The translations under genes were made by a program, and so were the position numbers. The notes beneath the pieces are model-generated. The model ran no database searches and was not told the origin of the DNA. It worked only from the letters and a program-made list of their open reading frames with translations. A stretch of 21,967 nucleotides of DNA from Didymodactylos carnosus (taxonomy: Eukaryota > Rotifera > Eurotatoria > Philodinida > Philodinidae). The DNA lies in NCBI GenBank assembly GCA_905250885.1, contig CAJNOQ010002975.1, positions 1 to 21,967 on the forward strand, in the 5' to 3' direction. The stretch's first letter is position 1, and each line of letters opens with the position of its first letter. Positions 8,707 to 18,231 of the stretch are shown here, one piece after another.

Positions 8707-9085
8707 TCAATGACTAACACAAAATGTTAATTGTTTTGGATGTTTATTTGTATAATTTGTACATCCACCACCATTGAGAACGGGCACAGTTGTGAATGGT
8801 CCTCGTTTATTACATTGATGTAATTTAGCAATTCCAAAATTTAAATATTTCTCAGATGTTACGACGCAACAATTATCCGAAATCGCTGTTCTATAATTTA
8901 AACCAATAAATAAATCAGCTATACGAGATAAAACTGTTTCTGATCCAAGGCTATAACCATACGCACATTGTCCTCCTATACCGTCCAGATAATAACAATG
9001 ATTTTGGTATAAAACTTCATTTGATGGACATTGATGTATTATTCCAGTTGTTACTGATGTTGAGGTTGCAGTAGTAGTTAAATCG
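8707..9085 (-). CDS. Exon 3: Thr-rich linker and eight-cysteine C-terminal domain
   Basis: The exon has no start codon of its own. It begins after CCTGTAG on the minus strand (9086-9087 is the AG) and runs open for 125 codons to TGA 8707-8709. TTTATSTSVTT forms a probable O-glycosylated linker. The domain then reads CPSNEVLYQNHCYYLDG, GGQCAYGYSLGS, ISDNCCVVTS, KLHQCNKRGPF, NGGGCTNYTN and LTFCVSH. Cysteine count and spacing fit four disulfides. The opening 'C-P-x(9)-C-Y' resembles the start of C-type-lectin folds, but the WND-type calcium site is absent. I associate this domain with bdelloid secreted proteins from memory and give it no family name. Confidence 0.78.
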
Positions 9086-12000
9086 CTACAGGAAAATAAA
9101 AAATGTGTTTACAGTTTGTCTGTTCATGAAAAGAATCCATTCGGTCGTTTTGAATAAGTCAACAACGAAATAAGACAAAGAGTCGTGCCGCTTATTTCAG
9201 CATTTTATAGTCAAAGACTGAAACTATCCCTCGTTGAAAAAGATTTTGAGTAGCACATGGTGTGGGCAATGGTTGCTTCAATTAAATTTTTCAAACCAAT
9301 GACCCTGGAAAAAGATTTGATCGGCATGGCCTTCACATGTATGTATATCGATGAGGTAGTTAAAAACATTTTGATATCAACGCACGTGCGTGCAATATGT
9401 CTACAACAAGCAGGCATCGATGCACACTAATGCAGCTGATCACATGCACTGGCACCGATACCTCAGCACTGATGTGCACCTATACAATTTTGGTCAGTGA
9501 TTGGTCAGTCATCTGTTTGTTTCATAATCGGTTAAATTATACACGATACATGATATTCTTTACCCATTGGAACTTTTGGAAATTAATGCAGACTAATTTA
9601 AAAGTCTCATATTAAATTAGTTCGTATTCATTTTTTTCTGATTAAAAATCAATTTGAATTGATTTAACTTGAAAAATTAACGCAAATCACTTCAATTTTA
9701 ACCAGTTCGAATTAGTTTATCAAGTTAAATCAATCCAAATTGATTTTGAATCAGAAAAAAATTAATACGCACTAATTTAATATGAGGTATTTTTAAATTA
9801 ATTCAGATTAATTTCCAAAAGTTCCAATGGGTACGCCTTTCGCAGTGTTTCCCTTCAAATTTTCCTTAAGTGTCGAGACAGTACAGCAGGATTTGAAACG
9901 GATGTCTGTCGTAGTCATGCCGTATGAATGCGGTACCACTTTTGAAAATCAGAAAATGGCACTGATTCTGTTCGAGTAGGTATTGATGTGCACCGCCGAT
10001 GCCAAAAGCTTTTCTTCAAACGCGGTATCAAATCTTTTTTCGTAGGAACGCTTATTAGAATTGGCAGACCGTATCTGCATAGATCGGAACAAGGTTTGTT
10101 CTTTTTGTTTCATTCCGAATTCAATTCTCTTTCGTTATAAAACTTGTCCACAATACCCTTGCGACATTCGGCATCAAAACAATTCATAAGTGTTACAACA
10201 CTTACAGACATAAATCATCGATAACAAAAACTTCCCCATTTCGGCTATCATTAGTTGTTGCAAAAAATGTAATTGTATCAATATCAATCCAGTTTAATTC
10301 AATTAGAGTTGAATAATTTTTTTCTATTTTAAATGAAGCTTCTCTATAATATGTGGATGCACGTTGCGAAACCAGTGATAGCATTACATTATCATTCCAT
10401 GCTGATGAGACAACAAATGACTTTATACTAAATTTATACGGTGCATCTATGCTAATTGTCATTCGTTCACCATTCAAGTTAAATGCTACCCATGTGCCTG
10501 ATTCTAAAGCCGAATAAAAGCCACTTTCGGACCATTGTGGATATATTTGTGTATCAAGTACATAAACATTCGTCCATTTTAAACCATGATAACCGTTCGG
10601 GATCTTAGCATACGTCGATGCATTTTCAAATTTAATTAAATTTGAATCCAAACAATCTAAAATTTTATTATTATTTATTTAGAATTTTTACTTTCGAAAT
10701 ATCTATGAAAACCGGTGTTCTAAAGGGTCACTGTAAAACCAGGTGTGTGTGTATAAGTCTTTTTTCCAAAGAAAAACTTGTACACTTAAAGGAATTTAAT
10801 CACACCAGCAGCTAATGTTTTTAGGGGTGCCAGAACAGCGAAGTCCGATCTTATCTAGTACTATCGAGCGTTCTAATACTGCTAGCTGGAAAGAGCATAC
10901 AAACTTGCATAGTTCTATCCGCAAATGAGGAAACAACGATTTCGTGCTTTGATCAATCGAAAAAATGGCAAAGAAAGTTTTGTGGTCGGTGCTGAAGTAG
11001 GAACTGCTGAACTGGACATAGTTGATAACTGTCCGGCACTAGATAAACGGGCGACACTCATATGAGTAGAATCAAAACGACGTAAGGACGTATTATTGAA
11101 ATTTTCAGTTTGTGTTTCCTGAGAAACTAAGTTGCTTGACACTGTCGGCTGTGTCGTTAAAACATTAGCAATGCTCGACTTTGCTTTCATCTGATTGTAA
11201 AACGTGTAATGACAGGTGCTACACCAAGGAATGTCTATCTGTGTAAAGCCAATTAGTTTGTAATATCAATAGAACAAGAGGAAAGAATAAATTTCATCAA
11301 TTCTCGAGTTTCGAAGTCATCTTACTCGTTCGTCGTATCGAAAAGTGTGAAAACAGTTTTTACACTTGTTAGCCGACATGTTAAACAGTATTTTTAGAAT
11401 AAAGAAAAAGCACTAAGTTAAGCGAAAGTGTTTTGAATTTCTTTATCGTTCTTCTAACATCAACGTGTTCTGGATCCTTCTGAGAAAATGAATAATCTAT
11501 ATCACATGCGTTGACGAAACATATATTTCGTTCTTCGTTTAACTAATCATCGACACATAACCGAAGTGTCAAAAAAATGAGAAAAGAGAGAAAACGTGCG
11601 TTTTCTGCTAGATATATTGCTGTGAGAAGTGAATTCAGTGATATATTTGCTAAAAGGAAGGCTTTTAATCCAAAAAGTGGCTAGAAAGTGAGATTTTTCC
11701 GAAAAATCTCAAAACCCCCATACGATGGGTTTCAAGACTCGAAACCCCACTTTCTACATCAACTTTTGCCTTGAATGGCACGTCGTTGGAAAAACCCGGA
11801 TTTTGAGTCAAATTTTATTTCTATTGCCATTTGGACAGGCCGCATTTTTTCGAGCTGCAGTTGCGATATTCGTAATCAGCATCAGATTCTGAGTCAGACA
11901 GCGTATTTTTCAAAATTTTTAGACAAAAAACATTTTCGCTTATCCCTGAGGGGTCCCTTGCCGTGATTTTTTGGGCAAAAAATATTTTTTCAAAAATTTG

Positions 12001-15000
12001 AAAGTTCTGAAAGGGCTATCTTGTTCAGAATTTGGTGCTGATTCCAAATATGTATGATTTATACCGAAATGTTTTAGGTCAAAAATGCTACTTAATGGTA
12101 CTCCTCCTTTCTGATTATTTTTAACAAAATTCAGTTTTCAGTTTCATTCCAAAAGAAGTTGTTTGCTACATTTAGCCAAGATCACGTTCGAACCAAATAA
12201 CGAACAATTCATTATTGGATGATAAAATCCGAGTTTTTCTTTACGAGCTTTTCGTACATCAAGCTTTTGCATAGCTGAAACCGATCGTCTTTTTTTTCAT
12301 AGGTCCGACCAGCGTTTCGCCTGTTGGAAAGTTCAAATAAACCAATAAATGACCCACTTCAGTGAGCCAGTTTCTCAAAAAATTTGAATTTTTTAGTTTT
12401 TTCATTCGGAAATATTTAATAAGGCGCATTAATCTGCTGAAAAAAAGACGCTTTAAGCAGTCAATTCCTTTTTTGCTGGCGAACAGTTTCTGATCAAGGG
12501 TATCACCCTCTGTTTTCACCTTGTTGCCAGATGCGGAGCACAAGTCCAATTGAACTCAAATTTATAGCATCAAAAAAGAAAATCGATGTATTATTGCCCA
12601 GACTTTTCTGCGATGTTCTTCTATGGATTTTCTTGGAAACTCCAGTTTTCATCCAGTCACCTTATGACCCCTCGAAAAAGTGGTCCGATCGAACTCAAAT
12701 TTTACCGTAAATACTTTAGACCTTATCTCAGGTTGTAAATTTTTCTTTTCGAAAAATATGCTTTCGCTCTTGAGATATTCGAAAAATACTAAAACTCTTG
12801 TATATCAAAGTATTTTTTTATTTTAAAAACTTTCTCATGCCGAAAGTTACAACTAGCACAGATGCTTTTTTCAATAAAAGCTGAATGAAAAGAGCTAGGG
12901 ACCTGGGTACTTCGGCACAGCTCTTATAGAAATCCCGTCAAAATCCTCGGCTGCTCACAAATATTGAATCCAAACTAACCTGAAATTCGCCTGTCATCTT
13001 ATGGCTGTTCTGAAAGCGCTATCTTGTTCAGAATTTGATGCTGATTCCAAATATGTATGACTTATAGCGAAATGTTTTAGGACGAAAAATGGCATTTAAT
13101 GGTCCTCCTCCTTTTGACGCTTTCAAACTTTTGAATCGTTACACTGAAGTATCTCAACGACGTTGCGTTTTACAGACGGTTCAGTGACGTTTAGTTTGAA
13201 CGAAATTTGTATGATCCCTTCTGTCAAGTTGATCAAAAACTTTCCGAGTACACCTCCCTCGCGGGTTTGAAAAAGCATTGGGGAATTACCGGCAACTTTT
13301 TGACTTCTGTTTAGGGATGAAAATTTCAAGCCCCTAATTCATCTGAGTTTCAGGAAAATTAATCTCAACTTTGGATGATAAAATTTTCTTTTAAAATTCT
13401 ATGACAAAAAAACTTCAGTTTTGCTCATATCATGTTAAAATACCACAGTGTGACTTTTGTTAAAAAAGTTACCATGCCTGAGATAAGGTTCATTAATCAC
13501 TGATTTCAACCGCTAAGACGTAAGAAACTCCTGGCAATGTTTTACCAAAACAATGGCTTTTCGAACGACAACAGTTGTCCAGACAGTTTGGCTGTTAAAT
13601 CAACAGTATTTGTCTTACTCATCCAACCTCAGATTATGCATACATACATCGGTATTTACAGGATGCAATTCCACACTTTTTTCTCAAAAAACTATTTCAA
13701 CATTTTTCGAAATGATCTAGAGGTTTTTTAATAACCGACCATTGCAGAGCAAACATTTTCTACAAAATGAGATATGGCAGCACTTTCTTGATTCAGTGTT
13801 CACATAAAAAATGTAGTAAACGTCCGACGAATAATACTGATATCGGTTAAGGCCGATTTATGGCTCTTTCTTGCGAACCCAGGTCGAATTCATAAGATCG
13901 CAAATGATGGTTTACGAGCAAATCCGATCGTATTTCATGGGGGCGTAATACGGTATCGTATACGGCATTTTGACTCGTGAAAGTCAGTACACTCTAAAAA
14001 AAAATGCGGCTTCTAGGAACACACAGAAGTCAGTTTCCATTTAGTCGTATAGTTGCGTCTATTTTGAAGACATCATGCGCCTACATCTAGTAGTCACATT
14101 CATCCGTCTGTTTCTAAGTCGCATGAAAGACACTGAAGTTGGTTACCATTCAGTCGTATTTTAGCGACTCTTTTGAAGTCGCTTTGATGTGTCTTCTGGG
14201 AAAGACACATTAAAAAACTTTTTCGTTCCTTTCAAGAATTGAACTCGGTCTATTCGCTTACCAGACGAATGTATTCATCGCTGAACCATACAGGCACATT
14301 AATTGTTAGTCGTATTAGCCTCTTACGTTGACATTTCATGTGAGACAAAAAACTTAGTAGAGTCACATAGGAGGCGGAAACATGTGACTACTAAGCATCT
14401 TTCTCGTTCACATATCTTCCATGCGACTTCTATATGTCCACCAGTAGACACATTGTAGACATCTATTATTTTGAAGACGCAATCTAGTCATACAAAAGAC
14501 ATTTTTTCCCGGTAGACACATCGCTGAAGTCGCATTTTTTTTAGAGTGTACGGAGAAAAATAGGAGTTTTTGCGCAATCTGTAGTTTGTGCAGGTTGTAT
14601 TTGGAGCCAGTTTGAAATCGTGATAGTTGCAGAGCATTTAATTCTCTACAAAATGAGGTATTACGGTGGCTTACGACTTAGGAGAATCAAACGTGAACGA
14701 AGTTTTTCTGAGAGCTACTTTCTACGTAAAATGGCATTCTGTGGAAAAATCGATGTTTCAAAACGTGGCTTTTAGAATCGATAAATTTGAAACATTCTTG
14801 CCGAGGGCTGCGCGATTATAATTACAAAATGTAAAGTTCAAGCAGTGTTATCATTCCTAGAATTCTGAACTTTAAATGTTCAGAATTCTTATATACATGT
14901 AAAGTTCCACACTCACCTTAACCCGTAGAATTCAGAATTCTAAAATTCTGAATTTTCGAAATAATACCTGTGTTTCAACTTTATATTTTGTAATTGTAAT

Positions 15001-17383
15001 TGCGCATCTCTGTTTTTTCCAGAGATAGGCATGCACCAGTTCCGATCTTAGGCTTGGAGGATTGGTACCAGCTAGACTTGGTACCAGTCGGACTGGTCAA
15101 CCAGTTAGGCTTGGTCGAATGTAGTAGGCAAAAGCTTCACCGTACAACCTAAGATGTAACCGTCATTGCACCTTAGAGTAATTTTTTTTCGTGCTTCTGT
15201 TTTACTTCAAAGGAGATCATTTCCTCAAAAGTTTGTTCTTATTTTTCTGTTGATGAGATTTATTTTAGTCCACTAGCCGTAGTTTCGAAATTATTTAATT
15301 AATAGACAGTTTCACTTCCACCGTCGCCTATGAAAAATTTGTAAAATCAAAATGGAAATCATAACTTTAATGAAAAGTGAAGAAAAAACCAAACGAATTT
15401 TGCTGACTGCTATATCTGCACTCAAAGCTTTTATATGTGCCGTAGCTATATAAAACTACTTGTCGCATTTTGTGTATTTTTTGAAACCCAAGCCTAACTG
15501 GTACCAGTCTTGACTGGCGACTGGGCGAATTGGTCCAATCCCCAATCGGATTGGACTGTTGCATGCCTAGCCAGAGAGAAAAAGAAAAGTAGATGAAGCA
15601 ATATTGTAGAGCAAGCTTTGCTCTACAAGCTGCAAACTGAACAAACTGCAGTATTAAAGGATGTTCCATATTTCGAATTAAGTCTATTTTAATTAAAATA
15701 CAAAAATATTCTGAACAAACTTCGTTTTTGGCTCTTTCAAACATTTCCTCACAGTTAATCAACGTTGAGCTGGAAAACACATCTGAACACATATTCGGAA
15801 AGAGCACAAAATTCTGAGTCTAACTGACTGCTTTTGGCTCTCAAACATTTTGTACGGATACTTTCGCGCCATGGGTTGCGATTGTATGCGCTCGTAAACG
15901 TTTTCTTTATGATTATCGTATACGATAACATATTATTTGCATGTATACAACAGTCGTTTTCATTGTCCTGAGAGATACTTGCGGCAAAAAGAGAAAAGGT
16001 GAAGCGTTCCGTCATACTTCATTTTGTAGAACAATGTTTGTTCTATAAAACTGAGCCATCAAAGCAGTTGATATTTTGTACTTTTCATTTAGTGTAGTTG
16101 GGAAAACCATAGAATATAGTGGTAAATACCAGTGCACGCTCCTCAAACCAATATCAAAATTTCACTGATGAGTTATAGCTAATGGTAAAAATACTCAAAC
16201 GTTTCTTATCACTAGACTTCCTTAACTACTAAGTTAATCACTCAAGAAGTGTGGCGGTGGCAGACTGAGGGAATTTTTCTATTCTTATACACATATTTTT
16301 TCTATTAAAAGTCATACATGATGTTGAGACTGTTGTTGTTGTTGATAATAAAGTTGTAATCGTTGACGATGTATCTAGAACATGCAGTAAAGTAAAATCC
16401 AATTAAGTTTGTCAACCTAATCGGGTCAGAATTAGTCACTAAATCAAGTAACTCGGTCTAAACCTTGCCGAACGACAGGATTTCTGGTAACTGAAATTTT
16501 GTAGAGGAGGAAGAATGGAAAGGAAAAATAACAGTTTTCTTACACTCATTACTTTACGTTCTGAAGACAAACGCCTTAACCATCATAATAGAAATTGTGG
16601 TTCATATTTACTTTTTTAACGTATTTTAGGTATGATTAGAAGATAAAATCTTATTAAAACAAACTGGTAAGTGAGATAAGTTATTTGATCAACTTTTTAA
16701 GCCTAACGAATATTTCAGTCGCATTGGAGTGGTAGAATAACCGTGTATAGAAGTAGTAATTGACTAAGGATTTTATATTTTTTCCAAAACCTGGTATTTC
16801 GTAAGTGGGTTCGTTAAATATTTTCTGACTCGGTAAGAATGTAGAGCAAACATTTCTCTAAACAATGAGAGGTCGGACAGCTCTGTATGTTTTGTTTTGA
16901 GATTTCGGCAGCAATACCTCAAGAGCACATAATCGAGTAGTAAACGAGTATCGAGTACTCGATTAGTCCCTTATGGAGGCATCGCTGCCAAAATCTCAAA
17001 ATGAATCGTGAGAGCTGTCCAATCTCTCAATTTTTAGGGAAATGTTTACTCTACATTCTTACCGAGTCAGAAAATATTCAACGAACCAACCTATGAACAA
17101 TTATATAGAATCAAGTGAAACTCGGAAGGAAGATGCGTACGGTGAACTTACGTTTGTCATTATCACCACCATTGTCCCAGTCACACGCAAGAATATTTTG
17201 ATTAAATATCAAATTTGATTGACATTGAATCAAATATGCAATACCGTTTGAACATGAATAAAACGAATGTTTATCTTGATCATTTGAATAGAGACCGTCC
17301 ATACCCTGAGGACAAATAAATGTTGATGAAATATCGCTCAACAATAACAAAGCGAAAAATAACCGTAGACCGAATGTTTTCAT
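8707..17383 (-). CDS. Three-exon gene: secreted CBM14-type chitin-binding modular protein
   Basis: Join of 17152-17383, 10206-10656 and 8707-9085 (minus strand): 1,062 bases, 353 residues plus TGA. Each junction is GT-AG and the phases fit: C|GTAAGT to ATTTTAG|AT makes His78, and CT|GTAAGT to CCTGTAG|C makes Leu228. Order of parts: signal peptide (1 to about 21), CBM14/peritrophin-like chitin-binding domain (about 22-72, Cys 24, 44, 54, 67), a beta-rich domain (79-227), a Thr-rich linker (231-241), and a C-terminal domain with eight cysteines (247, 258, 268, 300, 301, 319, 336, 350). The protein is expected outside the cell, bound to chitin or another glycan in cuticle, egg shell or jaw material. 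The first intron (6,495 bases) is full of mobile-element remnants. That the exons belong together rests on phase, strand, total length divisible by three and family resemblance; extra exons inside intron 1 cannot be excluded. Confidence 0.75.
9086..10205. other. Intron 2 of the chitin-binding gene
   Basis: Bounded by GTAAGTG (10205 downward) and TTTTCCTGTAG (9086). It contains a 273-base palindromic element (9561-9833). Outside that element I see only short frames in both strands (9211-9417, 9397-9615) with no resemblance to known proteins. The word TGATGTGCACC occurs on both sides of the palindrome (about 9471 and 9985). Confidence 0.65.
9561..9833. mobile_element. TA-flanked palindromic MITE
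   Basis: The two ends are exact inverted copies: TACCCATTGGAACTTTTGGA at 9561 faces TCCAAAAGTTCCAATGGGTA ending at 9833. Inversion symmetry continues inward through AATTAATGCAGACTAATTTAA and TTTTTTCTGATT, leaving a loop near 9685-9715. TA at both outer edges is the target duplication expected for Tc1/mariner-type insertion, giving terminal repeats that start CCCATTGGAAC. No coding capacity. It sits inside intron 2 and is spliced out with it. Confidence 0.85.
10206..10656 (-). CDS. Exon 2: beta-rich extracellular domain
   Basis: Entered through the acceptor ATTTTAG (10657-10658 is the AG) and left through T|GTAAGT. About 150 residues: CLDSNLIKFENAS, IPNGYHGLKWTNVYVLD, ESGFYSALESGTWVAFNLNG, FSIKSFVVSSAWNDNVMLSL, LIELNWIDIDTITFFAT and VFVIDDLC. 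Alternating hydrophobic strands and the motifs 'IPxGYxGLxWxN', 'SGxxVAFN' and 'F(V/A)xDxLC' resemble jelly-roll-like beta-sandwich domains of secreted proteins in rotifers and fungi, often with glycan-binding roles. I know no official name. The only cysteines are at the two edges (Cys79 and Cys227), which could pair and close the domain. Confidence 0.78.
10915..11238 (-). other. Possible stray exon or nested coding fragment in intron 1
   Basis: On the minus strand an acceptor-like TTTACACAG (ending 11239) opens a frame of about 107 codons ending in TAG 10915-10917. It begins IDIPWCSTCHYTFYNQMK, with a C-x-x-C-H pair, and continues Ser/Thr-rich (SSSAVPTSAPTTK). It is on the strand of the host gene. 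It could be an alternative terminal exon, a fragment of an inserted gene, or chance. No family is recognised. Confidence 0.22.
12004..12110. repeat. Dispersed direct repeat, copy A
   Basis: GTTCTGAAAGGGCTATCTTG through TATGTATGATTTATACCG to GGTACTCCTCCTTT is repeated with about ten substitutions at 13007-13114. Both copies are in the same orientation, about 1 kb apart. This suggests two insertions of one element, or an internal duplication within a larger repeat. Confidence 0.8.
13007..13114. repeat. Dispersed direct repeat, copy B
   Basis: Second copy of the sequence at 12004-12110, starting GTTCTGAAAGCGCTATCTTG and ending ATGGTCCTCCTCCTTTT. Conservation stops abruptly on both sides, so the repeated unit is about 107 bases in this window. 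Confidence 0.8.
13988..14550. mobile_element. TA-flanked TIR element, mariner-like MITE
   Basis: The left end TACACTCTAAAAAAAAATGC faces GCATTTTTTTTAGAGTGTA at the right end, allowing one slip in the A-run. TA lies at both outer edges, as after Tc1/mariner transposition. Inside, a motif of the form AGTCGTAT-GCG(A/T)CT-TTTTGAAG(A/T)C recurs (about 14037, 14152, 14463 in variants). The element has no transposase frame. A tRNA-like segment lies at 14226-14297 on the minus strand. Confidence 0.8.
14226..14297 (-). other. Degenerate tRNA-like sequence inside the TIR element
   Basis: On the minus strand TGGTTCAGCGATG (box-A-like) is followed 45 bases on by GAGTTCAATTC (box-B-like, fits G-T-T-C-R-A-N-N-C). 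Between them, TTCGT and GCGAA make a five-pair stem closing the seven-base loop CTGGTAA, with U at position 33 and GGT as the would-be anticodon (14260-14262, Thr). The D stem (GTTC/GAAT) and four of five T-stem pairs also form. The acceptor stem does not pair and the junction before the anticodon arm has extra bases, so this is a tRNA-derived relic or a mimic, not a working gene. Confidence 0.4.
14801..15012. mobile_element. Small palindromic element, possibly hAT-type MITE
   Basis: GCGCGATTATAATTACAAAA (14810 on) faces TTTTGTAATTGTAATTGCGC (ending 15005), and the match continues inward through GTAAAGTT. The outer edges read CGAGGGCTGCGC and, reversed from the right, CAGAGATGCGC, like the CAGRGxTG ends of hAT elements. 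I see no clear eight-base target duplication. The interior holds several copies of the palindrome CAGAATTCT / AGAATTCTGAA. Confidence 0.6.
15026..15569. mobile_element. TIR element with TAGGCATGCA ends
   Basis: TAGGCATGCACCAGTTCC at the left end is mirrored by TGCATGCCTA at the right, and sub-terminal blocks are also inverted (ACCAGTTAGGCTTGG at about 15101 against AAGCCTAACTGGT at about 15491). GGTACCAG recurs several times near both ends. The 146-codon minus-strand frame from 15367 runs across the right terminal repeat and out of the element, so it is not a transposase. Confidence 0.65.
15604..15628. repeat. TTGTAGAGCAA hairpin
   Basis: TTGTAGAGCAA, loop GCT, TTGCTCTACAA: an eleven-pair perfect stem. 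A variant with the same layout (TTGTAGAACAA, TGT, TTGTTCTATAA) lies at 16024-16048. Related words appear at six other places (see findings). Confidence 0.7.
16024..16048. repeat. TTGTAGAACAA hairpin, variant copy
   Basis: Same architecture as the hairpin at 15604-15628, with a three-base loop and one mismatch in the stem. The flanks differ (ATTTTG before, AACTGAGCC after). Confidence 0.6.
16806..17089. mobile_element. Long palindromic (foldback) element next to exon 1
   Basis: GGTTCGTTAAATATTTTCTG at 16808 is mirrored by CAGAAAATATTCAACGAACC ending at 17087. The arms stay alike for about 130 bases each, through ACTCGGTAAGAATGTAGAG and GGACAGCTCT, with a centre near 16945 containing ATCGAGTACTCGAT. 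Nearly the whole element is one hairpin. It lies 62 bases inside intron 1, counted from the donor of exon 1. No coding frame. Confidence 0.85.
17152..17383 (-). CDS. Exon 1: signal peptide and CBM14-type chitin-binding domain
   Basis: ATG at 17381-17383 opens MKTFGLRLFFALLLLSDISS, a textbook signal peptide with cleavage expected near residue 20-22. The mature part starts FICPQGMDGLYSND and continues FYSCSNGIAYLIQC, LIFNQNILACDW. This is the CBM14 (peritrophin-A) pattern 'C-P-x-G-x-(Y/F) ... F-Y-x-C-x-N-G ... C ... F-N-x-x-x-x-x-C-D-W'. The domain has four cysteines; the usual six-cysteine form has an extra pair, one of which is replaced here in DKHSFYSC. The exon ends at GACAAAC|GTAAGT in phase 1. 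Start choice is firm because the next upstream codons are not preceded by another in-frame ATG with a hydrophobic leader. Confidence 0.85.
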
Positions 17384-18231
17384 TTTTTATTGTCCCTTAG
17401 CGTTTCTCTCTTCTCTTCTGTGTATCTGTTATTAAAAGTGAGAAATGAAAGTAGTATTAGTGACATGTGTGAAAATTTCTCAACAATGCAATGATGATGA
17501 TGATTTTTCCTTCGAAGGTCAAAACAAATTTATGACGACACTGTGACATAGAATAGAAAGATAAGTTCCGAGAAAGAGTTTCTTGATTTTATTTTACAGA
17601 TTTTAAGACTAAAATCAGGAACAACAACGAATCTAGATAATTTCAAGTTAGAATGACTCCATTAAGCCTAATGATAAATCGTTTTTGCTGTCAATGTTGT
17701 GGAGACATGTGGCATCGATAAAACTGTTTCTAAAACAGGATAGTCGGAACGTATCAAACTTAACTTTTCGATATTTGTTTCGAAATCAGTTCTTGTGATC
17801 TTGATCTGTTCATGAAGTCACATGTATCTTTAAACTTCGTTGATTAGCAAAAACACAGTTAGAGAGAGAAGTTAATTTTATGTGAAACATTTGACCAAAT
17901 ACAAAAATGCACTTCAACCGTTGAGACTAATTGAATTTTGTAAACCTATGAGAAGAATGACGCTTCGCAAAAATTTTTAGTAGCTTTTGCACAAAAACGT
18001 TACCACTTGAATATGTTGATCTTACTAATAACGCTTGTTTTTCACTAATGTTACGATTACTTTATCCAAAATTTTAACGTAACGTGAGATGAAGTGTTGC
18101 ATTGTACATTCAGTTACTTTCTTGTCTAAGCATCGAATATCGCAAAAACTAGTGAGAAATATTGAAATAGTAGTTGAAGTTTCATAAATTCGTCCACAAA
18201 GAAGTGTCTAGCAGAAAGCGTTCAGTAAAAA
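17384..18231. other. Upstream region of the chitin-binding gene
   Basis: Presumed promoter side of the minus-strand gene. No TATA box is convincing. It contains a short (GAT)n at about 17490-17505. No frame of note on either strand. Confidence 0.35.

Larger units (their letters stand above)
10657..17151. other. Intron 1 of the chitin-binding gene (6,495 bases)
   Basis: Bounded by CAAAC|GTAAGT at 17152 and ATTTTAG at 10657. Much of it is mobile-element DNA: palindromic elements at 13988-14550, 14801-15012, 15026-15569 and 16806-17089, and a direct repeat at 12004/13007. Between them are anonymous AT-rich stretches (10657-10914, 11239-12003, 12111-13006, 13115-13987, 15629-16805) where I find only chance frames and a short (GTT)n at 16331-16344. 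An exact-match hairpin GAGATTTTTC/GAAAAATCTC is centred at 11700. Confidence 0.65.

Noticed and set aside
9211..9615. Two overlapping ORFs on opposite strands in intron 2
   Set aside because: Short, no family resemblance, and the plus-strand one runs into the palindromic MITE.
12259..12549. Minus-strand ORF of 96 codons, and a 68-codon one at 13123-13329
   Set aside because: Both lie in anonymous intronic DNA next to the direct repeats; I found no domain or splice evidence and cannot support a gene.
14226..14297. A functional tRNA-Thr(GGT) gene
   Set aside because: The acceptor stem does not pair and extra bases separate the D and anticodon arms, so only a tRNA-like relic is reported.
15367..16015. 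Two minus-strand ORFs of 146 and 86 codons
   Set aside because: The first runs through a terminal inverted repeat and the hairpin at 15604, and the second overlaps it in another frame. Neither shows protein-like conservation.
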